Assembly (NCBI GenBank): GCA_013697245.1
Contig: JACCXH010000010.1
Coordinates: forward strand, 96,633 to 160,632
Direction of reading: 5' to 3'
Origin: Bacteroidota bacterium
Lineage (GTDB): Bacteria > Bacteroidota > Bacteroidia > B-17B0 > Aurantibacillaceae
DNA length: 64,000 nucleotides
Shown here: positions 9,254 through 17,838 of the stretch, piece by piece
How the letters are laid out: every line of letters begins with the position of its first letter
Numbering within the stretch: position 1 is the first letter of the stretch
The notes under the pieces: generated by a model
The model's input: only the letters and a program-made list of their open reading frames with translations
The model's database searches: none
What the model was told of the DNA's origin: nothing
Made by a program: the position numbers and the translations under genes

Positions 9254-9753
9254 TGGAAGCCATTATTTATAATTATTATTTATCGCCCGTTGGAGAATTG
9301 GAAATGGCGCAGGAAGGCAATGAATTACTTTGGCTTAAATTTTTCGAAACTCAAAAAGAAAAAAGAATAAAGCAAGAAGCCACCGGATCAAATTTATTTA
9401 CAAAAGCAAAAGAACAATTAGATCTTTACTTTAAAAACGAATTAGACGTTTTTGATTTGCCATTAAGTTTACGCGGAACAGATTTTCAAAAAAGTCTTTG
9501 GCAAAAATTAAAGGAAATTCCATTTGGAAAAACCATTAGCTATTTAACTTTATCTAAACAGGTGGGCGATGTAAAAGCGATAAGGGCCGTTGCCTCCACA
9601 AATGGGAAAAATCGTTTTTGTATTATTATTCCCTGCCACCGTGTAATAGGTACCAATGGTTCTTTGACCGGTTATGCGGGCGATCTATGGCGTAAGAAAT
9701 GGTTGTTGGAGCACGAGTTAAAACGTTCTAGTGTGCAAACGGAATTGTTTTAA
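9253..9753 (+). CDS. ogt: methylated-DNA--protein-cysteine methyltransferase
   Basis: Suicide DNA repair protein that removes alkyl groups from O6 of guanine onto its own cysteine. At 166 residues it has the Ogt/MGMT fold, with active-site IIPCHRVIG (Cys128) and helix-turn-helix region VGDVKAIRAVASTNGKN. The C-terminus QTELF fits the QxxLF pattern of sliding-clamp-binding peptides, which would place repair at the replication fork; this is inference from the motif alone. The ATG overlaps the acs stop codon (TAATG), indicating translational coupling. The pairing with acs has no obvious metabolic reason. Confidence 0.93.
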   Translation: MEAIIYNYYLSPVGELEMAQEGNELLWLKFFETQKEKRIKQEATGSNLFTKAKEQLDLYFKNELDVFDLPLSLRGTDFQKSLWQKLKEIPFGKTISYLTLSKQVGDVKAIRAVASTNGKNRFCIIIPCHRVIGTNGSLTGYAGDLWRKKWLLEHELKRSSVQTELF

Positions 9754-9790
9754 TAATCAATAAAAGACGCTGAGCTTTTCGAGGCTAAAA

Positions 9791-10900
9791 TTACGCCAAC
9801 TCATACATCTTTCCGGGACGAGACTTAATTAAATTACTGAATTCTAATTGCAACAATAAAGTAGAAATTTTGCTGATTGTAAATTCCGTAGTCTGACAAA
9901 TTTCATCTACGTGTAAACTTGATTTTTTTGCAAATACATCGATCACTTTTTTTTCTTCGTCACTTAAATTTATTGGTAAGGGAATTTGTTTTGAGGTTTT
10001 AGTTTTCTTTTCTGTTTCCTGCCATTGCATGGCGTATAAAAGGTCGGCAGCATTTTCAATTAACACTGCGCGGTTCTGTTTTATCAAACCGTTGCAACCT
10101 TCGGCTAATGGCTCGCCGGCCCTTCCCGGAAAAGCAAACACATCTTTATTATAGCTGTTTGCAATAGTTGCTGTAATTAAACTGCCACCACCACGTTTGC
10201 TTTCAACAACAACAAGAGCATCACATAAGCCGGCAACTATCCTGTTACGCTTCGGAAAATTTACCGCATCGGGATTTGTACCGCTCATAAAATCCGTCAA
10301 TATCCCTCCCTGCCCTATCATGCGTTTAGCCACTTTTTCATGCAATTGCGGATAGATCCTGTCCAGGCCGTGTGCCACAACGCCAACTGTTTTTAAGCCC
10401 GTTTCCAATGCTGTTTTATGCGCTAACACATCTACGCCATAAGCCAGGCCGCTTAAAATTAAAATGCCGGTGTCTTTTAATTCTGAAATAAATTCTTCTG
10501 TTTTTTCTTTGCCGTAACTGCTTGGCTTGCGTGTACCTACCACGCTTACAATTCTCTCGTGATTTAAGTTGGCGTTACCTCTGTAATATAGTAACACGGG
10601 ACTATCACTGCAATACCTTAAACGTGTAGGATAATTTTCATCGGTAAAAAATAAAGGGTCGATCTTGTATTTTTGAATAAATTTTATTTCTTCCTCTGCC
10701 CTGTTTAAAACGTCTTTACTGTTTATAATTGATCTTGCCCAAGTTGCGCCAATACCCGGGATTTTTAACAGGTGTGTTTGCTTTTGTTTAAACACCTCGC
10801 TGGCGCTACCACAATAGGCTAGTAAAGATTTTGCATTAACATCTCCTATCCCTTCTATCAGGGTTAATCCGATCTGATAAGGCAATTCGTCTAAATTCAT
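9791..10900 (-). CDS. dprA: DNA-processing protein DprA
   Basis: Cytoplasmic protein that loads RecA on incoming single-stranded DNA during natural transformation. I chose the ATG giving MNLDELPYQIGLTLIEGIG (369 residues); a TTG 24 bases upstream is possible. The order is an N-terminal HhH-like region (IEGIGDVNAKSLLAYCG, IPGIGATWARSI), a Rossmann core with VGTRKPSSYG, SGLAYGVDVLAHKTAL and FPKRNRIVAGLCDALVVVE, and a C-terminal winged helix (VDEICQTTEFTISKISTLLL). Convergent with ogt, 37 bases apart. Other competence genes are not in the window. Confidence 0.94.
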   Translation of the reverse strand: MNLDELPYQIGLTLIEGIGDVNAKSLLAYCGSASEVFKQKQTHLLKIPGIGATWARSIINSKDVLNRAEEEIKFIQKYKIDPLFFTDENYPTRLRYCSDSPVLLYYRGNANLNHERIVSVVGTRKPSSYGKEKTEEFISELKDTGILILSGLAYGVDVLAHKTALETGLKTVGVVAHGLDRIYPQLHEKVAKRMIGQGGILTDFMSGTNPDAVNFPKRNRIVAGLCDALVVVESKRGGGSLITATIANSYNKDVFAFPGRAGEPLAEGCNGLIKQNRAVLIENAADLLYAMQWQETEKKTKTSKQIPLPINLSDEEKKVIDVFAKKSSLHVDEICQTTEFTISKISTLLLQLEFSNLIKSRPGKMYELA

Positions 10901-10970
10901 ATTGTGGTGTAAATTTTGTTTCAAAATAAAAAAAGCATTTACTATATTGTAAAATTATTCTCAATTAAAC

Positions 10971-13334
10971 ATGAACAAATTTACATCCAAACTTATATTA
11001 GTTCTTGCTTTGTTTTGTAGTATTTTAAAAGCACAAACCGTTTTAAGAGGGTATGTTACTGATTCAAAAAATGGCGATACTTTAATTGGGGCTGTAATAA
11101 GTATTGGTGCAACAAAAGCTGTAACCAGCGATATTCGCGGGGCCTTTGAGTTAAAGGTCGATTCTTCCGGATCTTACACGTTGCGTTGCGATCTTATTGG
11201 TTATAAAACCTATAACAAATCAATAATTATAAAAGAAAACGAAGCTCTTACTTTAAACATCCAACTGCTTGACGGCAATAATTCGCTGGATGAGGTAGTT
11301 ATAAGTGCCGGAAAATTCGAACAAAAACTAAGCGATGTTACCGTGAGCATGGAGATCATAAAACCTTCCTTAATTGAAAATAAAAATATTACCAGTTTAG
11401 ATGTGATCATCAACCAGGTGCCCGGTGTATCGGTAGCCGATGGACAGGCAAGCATACGCGGCGGAAGTGGTTTTAGTTACGGTGCCGGCAGTAGAGTATT
11501 GATGCTTGTTGATGAAATGCCAATGATTAGTGCCGACGCCGGAGATATTAAATGGAATTATTTACCCCTGGAAAATATTGAGCAGGTAGAGGTAATAAAA
11601 GGCGCTTCTTCTGCTTTATTTGGATCGAGCGCGCTGAATGGTGTAATTAATTTACGTACCATTTATGCAAAAGATAAACCCATTACCAATATTATTTCTT
11701 CATTTGGAAGTTTTGATGCGCCAAGCAAAACATATAAATGGTGGAAGGGTACTTCACAATTTCAAAAAGGAATTAATATTTCGCATGCACAAAAAATTGG
11801 CAGGCTGGATCTTGTTTTGGGTGGACATATTTTTGACGATGATGGTTTTAGAATGTTGGAAACAGAGTATAGAAAACGCTTTAACATCAACTTACGCTAT
11901 AACTTTAAAAAAATTCCCGGGCTGGCGGTTGGCGTTAATACCAATATGATGAACACCATTGGCGGTTTATTTTTCTTGTGGCAGAGTTATGATTCCGCTT
12001 ATATTCCACAAGGGCGAACTATCCAAAAATACAATAACGATCGTTTTAATATAGACCCTTATGTAACTTATTTTTGGAAGAACAATAAATTAAGTTTGCG
12101 CAACCGTTACTTTAAAACCGTTAACCGCAACGATAAAGGCCAAGGCAGTAGTGCCGAATTATATTACAGTGAACTGCAATACCAAAAACATTTTGCCAAT
12201 AATTTAAACCTTACAACCGGTGCTGTATATATGGAACAGCAGGTTTTGGGCGATTCGCTATACGGCAAACACGGTGGGCGAAATATTGCAGGTTATGTGC
12301 AGGCCGATAAAAAATTCTTTAAAAAGTTAACCGTATCACTTGGTATTAGGGGAGAGTTTTATAAACTGGATACCGCCAAAACAAACGGTTATTTATTTCC
12401 GCATGATCATAAAGTACCTTTGCCGTTTCAGCCGGTGGCAAGAATTGGTTTAAATTATCACGCCTTCGAATATACTTTTTTCAGGGCCTCGTTTGGGCAA
12501 GGTTACAGGTTTCCGAGTGTAGCCGAAAAATATGTAAGCACCGCAGTAAGCTCGTTAAAAATCTATCCTAATAACTCTTTACAGCCGGAGCGAGGATACA
12601 GTGCAGAAGTTGGCGTCAAACAAGGTTTTAAAATCGGTGGCTTTAAAGGTTTTTTAGATGCCGCTGCCTTTTATACCAAATACGAAAGTATGATAGAATT
12701 TGTGTTTGACATTTATAAGCCCGGTGGCGCTACAGGTGTTTTTTACCAGGATTTTCCGTATGCCGGATTTAAATCAAAAAACATTGGCGAAGCACAAATT
12801 ACAGGTTATGAAATTTCTGTAAGCGGCGCCGGTAAAATAGGGCCAATTAATGTAACTGTGTTTTCGGGTTATACTTATATGAATCCTATCAACCCAAATT
12901 TTAACCCTCAAAGAGATACGCTTGGTTTACCCGGCATAAATATTTTAAAATACCGCAGTAAACATTTATTAAAAAACGATATACAGTTGGATTACAAATT
13001 TATTTCGTTTGGTTATAGCACGCGCTTTCAAAGTAAAACAGCAAACATAGACAGGCGTTTTGTAGAAAGCATTTTGCATGAGTATAACGATATTGCTAAC
13101 GGTGTAAATTGGGATGCGGTAGATGCTACCTATATTTTACCCGGCTTAAATACCAACTTTGGGCAGTTTCAAAAAAGTGTGTGGGTGCACGACGCGCGTA
13201 TTTCCTGTAAGTTAAACAAGCATATAAAACTTTCATTTATTGTAAATAATTTCACCAACGTGTCATACCAGGCAAGGCCCGGTGATATGCGGCCACCTAC
13301 ACAATATGTTGGGCAGTTGGCTTTGAAGTTTTAG
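10971..13334 (+). CDS. TonB-dependent outer-membrane receptor
   Basis: The 787-residue protein has a signal peptide (MNKFTSKLILVLALFCSILKAQ), then a carboxypeptidase-regulatory-like beta-sandwich (~22-105; VLRGYVTDSKNGDTLIGAVI), a plug domain (~115-225; IINQVPGVSVADGQASIRGG and IEQVEVIKGASSALFG), and a 22-strand-type barrel up to a C-terminal aromatic residue (YVGQLALKF). It would import a substrate through the outer membrane using TonB energy. No SusD-like partner is next to it, so it is not a standard polysaccharide-utilisation pair. The length suits cobalamin/siderophore-type receptors, but the substrate cannot be told. Confidence 0.92.
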   Translation: MNKFTSKLILVLALFCSILKAQTVLRGYVTDSKNGDTLIGAVISIGATKAVTSDIRGAFELKVDSSGSYTLRCDLIGYKTYNKSIIIKENEALTLNIQLLDGNNSLDEVVISAGKFEQKLSDVTVSMEIIKPSLIENKNITSLDVIINQVPGVSVADGQASIRGGSGFSYGAGSRVLMLVDEMPMISADAGDIKWNYLPLENIEQVEVIKGASSALFGSSALNGVINLRTIYAKDKPITNIISSFGSFDAPSKTYKWWKGTSQFQKGINISHAQKIGRLDLVLGGHIFDDDGFRMLETEYRKRFNINLRYNFKKIPGLAVGVNTNMMNTIGGLFFLWQSYDSAYIPQGRTIQKYNNDRFNIDPYVTYFWKNNKLSLRNRYFKTVNRNDKGQGSSAELYYSELQYQKHFANNLNLTTGAVYMEQQVLGDSLYGKHGGRNIAGYVQADKKFFKKLTVSLGIRGEFYKLDTAKTNGYLFPHDHKVPLPFQPVARIGLNYHAFEYTFFRASFGQGYRFPSVAEKYVSTAVSSLKIYPNNSLQPERGYSAEVGVKQGFKIGGFKGFLDAAAFYTKYESMIEFVFDIYKPGGATGVFYQDFPYAGFKSKNIGEAQITGYEISVSGAGKIGPINVTVFSGYTYMNPINPNFNPQRDTLGLPGINILKYRSKHLLKNDIQLDYKFISFGYSTRFQSKTANIDRRFVESILHEYNDIANGVNWDAVDATYILPGLNTNFGQFQKSVWVHDARISCKLNKHIKLSFIVNNFTNVSYQARPGDMRPPTQYVGQLALKF

Positions 13335-13386
13335 CGGTTATTGCACTTTAAATACAAATTTTTATATTTCTTAATCATAAAATAAA

Positions 13387-13788
13387 ATGTCAAAAAAATT
13401 AAAGGTTGCTATAATTGTTGCCATAACAATAATAGCCGTTTGCGGATTTGTTGGTTTTGCCGGAAAAGCAAAAGATGTAAAAAAGATAAAAGCCAATCCA
13501 AAACAAACCATCGCAACTATTGTTGAATTTGATAACCTTCAAGAATACAATACCAATGGTTGTTGGATCTACTATGAATATACCGTAAGTGCAAAAAAAT
13601 ATAAACACTGCCAAAAATACCATGGCTGGAAAAAAGAAGATAATTATTTTCTTAAACGTAGTTTTCCATTGGTATATTGTGCAGAAGATCCGGATCTTTC
13701 TCGTTTACTTATTATTGAAGAGGAATTTAAAACTTTTGGCCTTATACAACCAGACAGTTTAAAAAAATACAACGGAAGAATACTTTAG
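13387..13788 (+). CDS. hypothetical membrane-anchored protein
   Basis: The 133-residue product starts with a transmembrane or uncleaved signal segment (LKVAIIVAITIIAVCGFVGF, 5-24). A ~105-residue extracytoplasmic domain follows, with several aromatic residues and two cysteines (CWIYYEY, HCQKYHGWKK) plus YCAEDPDLS. The arrangement, in which a variable-like strand leads to 'YEYTV..KKYK' and then 'PLVYCAEDP', recalls the small DUF3592-like domains of secreted proteins, but I am not confident of the match. It may be co-transcribed with the TonB receptor, 52 bases upstream. Function unknown. Confidence 0.55.
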   Translation: MSKKLKVAIIVAITIIAVCGFVGFAGKAKDVKKIKANPKQTIATIVEFDNLQEYNTNGCWIYYEYTVSAKKYKHCQKYHGWKKEDNYFLKRSFPLVYCAEDPDLSRLLIIEEEFKTFGLIQPDSLKKYNGRIL

Positions 13789-13822
13789 GGTTTATAAAAA
13801 AATCGAAAGAGTCGTTTTTAAA

Positions 13823-16642
13823 TTATTTACTCAGCATCACAAAGGCACTCCAAAAAAAAGGTTCTTTATATTTAACTTTTAACTGTTTTATGGCGTCAGA
13901 AAAAGCTTGTTGCTTGTTCCCACTTTTTGCATAATTGGTATAAAACAAGGTCATTAGTTCCATTGTAGCAGCATCGCTTACACTCCATAAGCTCATAATA
14001 ATACTTTTTGCACCGGCAATTAAGAACGCACGTTGCAAACCATACACACCTTCGCCCTGCTTTACACTGCCCAGACCTGTTTCGCAGGCACTTAAAACCA
14101 CCAGGTCGGTCTTATCCAAATTTAAACTCATGGCTTCGTAAGCTGTTAAGATCCCGTTCTCGCTATTTGGTGATGGATGAAAATTTTCATCGAATACGTT
14201 TTCGCAATTCGCTAAAAGCACGCCGCTCCTTAATAAGGGGTTCTCCTTTGCAGCAGAGACATCTACACCTAACACCTTTGATGTTTCTAGTTGACTTAAA
14301 TCTGCTAAAAAATAACCATGTGTTGCAATATGCAAAATACTTGGTGAGCTGATTTCTTTTACTTTAGCTTCTGTTGCAGTTGTACCATACAACGCTGTTG
14401 CTTTAACTTTATAGGTTGTTAATAATTTTGTGATGTTCTTTACCTCCGCCTCTGTTCCGGGTAATTGAGCTACCACGCCATTTGTGCCATACTGCGGATT
14501 GCCTATTAAAAATGCAGTAGTTGGTTTTATCGAAGCGGTTTCGGTTTGTTTAACACTAATAATATCTTTTGTATTACCGGTAAATTGTATCGAATATTTA
14601 TCTACCAAATATTTTCCGGCGCCATCTTTTAAAGCATTAATACTTAATTGATGGTAAGCGCCATCTAGCGATATATAAAGTTTTGTAACGCCTTTCAGTT
14701 GTTCATCCAAAGGTTTCCAGGTTAAAGCATATGCTTCGTTCTCGGGTTTTTGGTCGATGGTTTTTTCCCTAAAAGCGCTAACCGCATCGCTAATTGTCTT
14801 TATATTTCCAAGATCAATTATTTTTAATTCAGCTGGCGTTAGAAGTAACGCTATATAACTTCCATTACCCGTAAAGCCATTTTTATATTCGTTTAGCTCA
14901 AGAATTTCCACAGCGGCTTCGCCGGATTTTAATTGTTTTTGAATCGTTTCATAGGTAACGCTTTGCTCTGTGGCACTTTCTTTAAACAGTGCGCTTTTTT
15001 GAGAAAGTTCTCGCTCTAATTCATCGGCTCTTCTTTTTAAACTATCTACATTTACTTTTTCCTGAACCAACTCTTCTTTACTTAACTGATAAGCTTGGTT
15101 TAAGTTTTCTTTCGTTTCTAACCATTGATTATAGGTTGTTTTTAAAGATTCGTCGGTACTGGAAGAAATGATGTTCCTGATCTTTGAGGAGTTGCTTAAC
15201 AAAAACCCTTTAGTATTAATTGTTGTGTTGTACAATTGTTGCGTTAAACCTGCGTCTGCAGAATTTGCATAAGCAAAAGCATAAAAGCGTTGCAGGCGGG
15301 TGTTGGTTTTTTCCCAATACAGGGTTTTTTCATTATCGTTTAATGAATTAAAAAAAGTGTTGATATAATTTAAGGTATTATCAATTACAATTTTATAGTT
15401 GGCTTTTGTTTCGGCAATTTTATTGTTTTGCCATTGGGCCAGGGCAAGATCTTCAAGGGCCTGAATATAATTAGGGTGGTTCTCTCCATAAATTTCTTTT
15501 TTCTTTTCTACAACCTTGGTCATTAATTCCAAAGCTTTTGTCGGGTTATTATTAAAGCGGTAAAAATTTGCTAATTCTTGTTGTGTAGAAACTGTTGCGG
15601 GATTACTCTCACCTAATTTACGTTTATTAATATCGTAAGCGCTTAGCAGAAGTTTTTCAACCTCTGCCGTTTTTCCCATTTCCATATATAGTTGCGCAAG
15701 GCCCATTTTTAGATGTGCCAGATCAGGATGCGCGCCTAATTTTTTTTCTTTTATTTCAATGGCCTTTAAATAGAGTTTTTCCGATTCTTCGTGTTTTTTT
15801 TCAAAGCGATAGATGTTTGCTAAGTTAATTTGTAATTTAATAAAGTTGCTTGCGTCTTCCTTTAAAACCGCTTTTGCCTCTGTAATACTTGTGTTCATTT
15901 GACTATCGGCATCCTTTAATTTATTCATGTCCAGATAGGTCATAGCAAGATTGTTATGTATAAGGGCTTTTGCCATTTGATCGTTTTGACTTGATGCCAT
16001 TTCTAAGGCTTTTTTAAAATCGGCCTCGGCTTCAGTATAAAAGCCGGTTTCTTTTTTTAATACCGCATTGTTGTTTACCGAAACAATTACCATTCCTTTG
16101 TTGCTCAAACTTTCGCGAAGCTTAATAGCGTCTTCATCATAAGGTTTCGCCTTAGTGTATCGTCCACGAGATTGATATAGCAGGCCAAGGTCACTTATCG
16201 TTTGCGCGTAGTTATCTGTTGATTTTTTTCCGTCGGTTTCGTATAAAGCTTTTGCTAATTTAAAACTTTGTTCAGCCATACTAAATTTATTACTGGCCAT
16301 TAAAATTTCACCGTTTTTTAAATTTGTATAAGCGCGCTCTTCAACCGTTTTTTCTTCTTTATTGGCAAACTTTGCCGCACTCAATAAATTACTGCTAAAC
16401 TCTCCGCCCTTTTCATTGGCTTCAAAAACACCGCTGTTATCTAAAAAAGAAATGGCATAATTAAAATTACTGGCATCGTATTCCTGTTGTTTCTTTTCCC
16501 AGCTTTCTGTGGTTTTTTCGCGGGCTTTACTTTTTGCTTTATCTTTTGCTTCATTGGCTTTATCCTTTAAAAAACCACCTAATTGCGAAAAGCCGTTTAA
16601 GCCTGCAATTATCATTAAACTTATAAAAACATTCTTTTTCAT
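13823..16642 (-). CDS. secreted TPR-CHAT protein (caspase-like fold)
   Basis: I chose the start MKKNVFISLMIIAGLNGFSQ, a clear signal peptide, giving 939 residues. After a Lys/Glu-rich linker come about ten TPR units (~85-430; AYTNLKNGEILMASNKFSMA and relatives), a helical spacer (~430-570), and a C-terminal CHAT domain (~620-939). The CHAT His-Cys dyad is intact: HIATHGYF (His775) and LVVLSACETGLG (Cys853), numbered from this start. The domain end MSLWSVSDAATMELM is typical. CHAT domains are caspase-like cysteine proteases; an exported version could act in the periplasm or outside the cell. There is no Cas7-11 or toxin partner nearby, and the target is unknown. Confidence 0.88.
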   Translation of the reverse strand: MKKNVFISLMIIAGLNGFSQLGGFLKDKANEAKDKAKSKAREKTTESWEKKQQEYDASNFNYAISFLDNSGVFEANEKGGEFSSNLLSAAKFANKEEKTVEERAYTNLKNGEILMASNKFSMAEQSFKLAKALYETDGKKSTDNYAQTISDLGLLYQSRGRYTKAKPYDEDAIKLRESLSNKGMVIVSVNNNAVLKKETGFYTEAEADFKKALEMASSQNDQMAKALIHNNLAMTYLDMNKLKDADSQMNTSITEAKAVLKEDASNFIKLQINLANIYRFEKKHEESEKLYLKAIEIKEKKLGAHPDLAHLKMGLAQLYMEMGKTAEVEKLLLSAYDINKRKLGESNPATVSTQQELANFYRFNNNPTKALELMTKVVEKKKEIYGENHPNYIQALEDLALAQWQNNKIAETKANYKIVIDNTLNYINTFFNSLNDNEKTLYWEKTNTRLQRFYAFAYANSADAGLTQQLYNTTINTKGFLLSNSSKIRNIISSSTDESLKTTYNQWLETKENLNQAYQLSKEELVQEKVNVDSLKRRADELERELSQKSALFKESATEQSVTYETIQKQLKSGEAAVEILELNEYKNGFTGNGSYIALLLTPAELKIIDLGNIKTISDAVSAFREKTIDQKPENEAYALTWKPLDEQLKGVTKLYISLDGAYHQLSINALKDGAGKYLVDKYSIQFTGNTKDIISVKQTETASIKPTTAFLIGNPQYGTNGVVAQLPGTEAEVKNITKLLTTYKVKATALYGTTATEAKVKEISSPSILHIATHGYFLADLSQLETSKVLGVDVSAAKENPLLRSGVLLANCENVFDENFHPSPNSENGILTAYEAMSLNLDKTDLVVLSACETGLGSVKQGEGVYGLQRAFLIAGAKSIIMSLWSVSDAATMELMTLFYTNYAKSGNKQQAFSDAIKQLKVKYKEPFFWSAFVMLSK

Positions 16643-16696
16643 TTCTAAATACATTTAGTGGTTTAAAAGTAGAAAATAATCTCCACTTGTAACTAA

Positions 16697-16704
16697 TACC
16701 TTTG
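16697..16704 (+). promoter_or_regulatory. Bacteroidota -7 promoter element (TACCTTTG)
   Basis: This exact match to TAnnTTTG lies 59 bases before the TPR gene at 16764. No convincing TTTG -33 element is seen at the usual spacing, so support is moderate. Confidence 0.4.
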
Positions 16705-16763
16705 ACAACTTATTTTTTAATATTTCAAATAAAATTTTATATTTAGTGCTTTAATCTCATCAA

Positions 16764-17819
16764 ATGAAACATAACTATTACTTTACCCTTCTTGTTTTTT
16801 TAATGTTTACCGCCAGAGCGCAGGATACTGTAAAAGTGGCAAGCAATTTAACCCCCGAGCAAATTGCAGAACAAGATTATAACAGCGGCCTTGCTGCCCT
16901 TAAAAAAAACGAGTGCGCGGCAGCGGTGGAGTTATTCAATAAGTCGTTAATAGCCAAGCCTAATTTTGATAAAGCCCTTGCCAATAGGGCTATTGCCTAT
17001 ATACATTTAAAAAAACCTACCGAAGCATTAGCCGACATTAATAGTGCGATTAAACTTAATCCGCAAAACCCTGAGTTTTATTTTAATAAAAGCCTTATTT
17101 TTTACGACCTCAACCAAAAAGATAGTCAAAACGTTGCTTTAGATAATTGCCTTAGAATAAATCCTGCGCATGCTGAAGGTTGTTATTACAAAGGCATAGC
17201 TTTATATGGTTCTAGTGATTATGATAAGTCTATTGAGTTTTTCACAAAGGCCATAAGCGCCAACCCTAATTATGTATATGCTTATAACGACAGGGCCAGC
17301 GCAAAAAGAGGAAAGTCTGATTATACAGGTGCCATTGCCGATTATGAAAAAGCTATTAGCCTTGATAATTCGCTGGTGTTTATTCATAACAACCTTGGCT
17401 CTGCTTACCGTTTAAATAAAAATTATCCGAAAGCTATTGAGGCTTATACAAAGGCCCTGCAGGCGAATCCAAATTACCTGGTTGCTTTAAACAACAGGGG
17501 TTCTGCCAATTTTGAAAATAATAATTTAAAAGCTGCACAGGCAGATTTTGAAGATGTATTAAAAAAAGATCCAAAAAATTCATTCGCTTATAACAATTTG
17601 TCTTCTATTGCCATAAAAAATAAAGATTACAAAAAAGCAAAAGAAATGGCCAGTCGTTCTATTGAAAGCGACCCAAAAAACGGCCCTGCTTATTACAACA
17701 GGGGCATTGCCCGCCAAATGCTTCGCGAAGAAGCCGATTGCTGCAGCGATTGGAAAAAAGCTTACGAGCTGGGTGTTAGTAACGCCAAAACATTTATTAA
17801 TGCCTCTTGTTTAGATTAA
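16764..17819 (+). CDS. TPR-repeat protein, exported
   Basis: The 351-residue product begins with a signal peptide (MKHNYYFTLLVFLMFTARAQ) and is then almost wholly TPR: about nine 34-residue units such as ALANRAIAYIHLKKPTEALA and FIHNNLGSAYRLNKNYPKAI. TPR arrays are protein-binding scaffolds, here probably periplasmic. The stop is 19 bases before the PorE-like gene, so the two are probably one transcript and may act together at the cell envelope. No catalytic domain is seen. Divergent from the TPR-CHAT gene, with a 121-base shared control region. Confidence 0.8.
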   Translation: MKHNYYFTLLVFLMFTARAQDTVKVASNLTPEQIAEQDYNSGLAALKKNECAAAVELFNKSLIAKPNFDKALANRAIAYIHLKKPTEALADINSAIKLNPQNPEFYFNKSLIFYDLNQKDSQNVALDNCLRINPAHAEGCYYKGIALYGSSDYDKSIEFFTKAISANPNYVYAYNDRASAKRGKSDYTGAIADYEKAISLDNSLVFIHNNLGSAYRLNKNYPKAIEAYTKALQANPNYLVALNNRGSANFENNNLKAAQADFEDVLKKDPKNSFAYNNLSSIAIKNKDYKKAKEMASRSIESDPKNGPAYYNRGIARQMLREEADCCSDWKKAYELGVSNAKTFINASCLD

Positions 17820-17838
17820 TTTTTATTTATTTGACGCT

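Noticed and set aside
13795..13820. Weak hairpin between the 13387 gene and the CHAT gene
   Set aside because: The stem has a bulge and few G-C pairs, so I do not call it a terminator.
13823..16642. TPR-CHAT as part of a CRISPR (craspase-type) system
   Set aside because: It has a signal peptide and there is no Cas7-11, crRNA array or other cas gene in the window.
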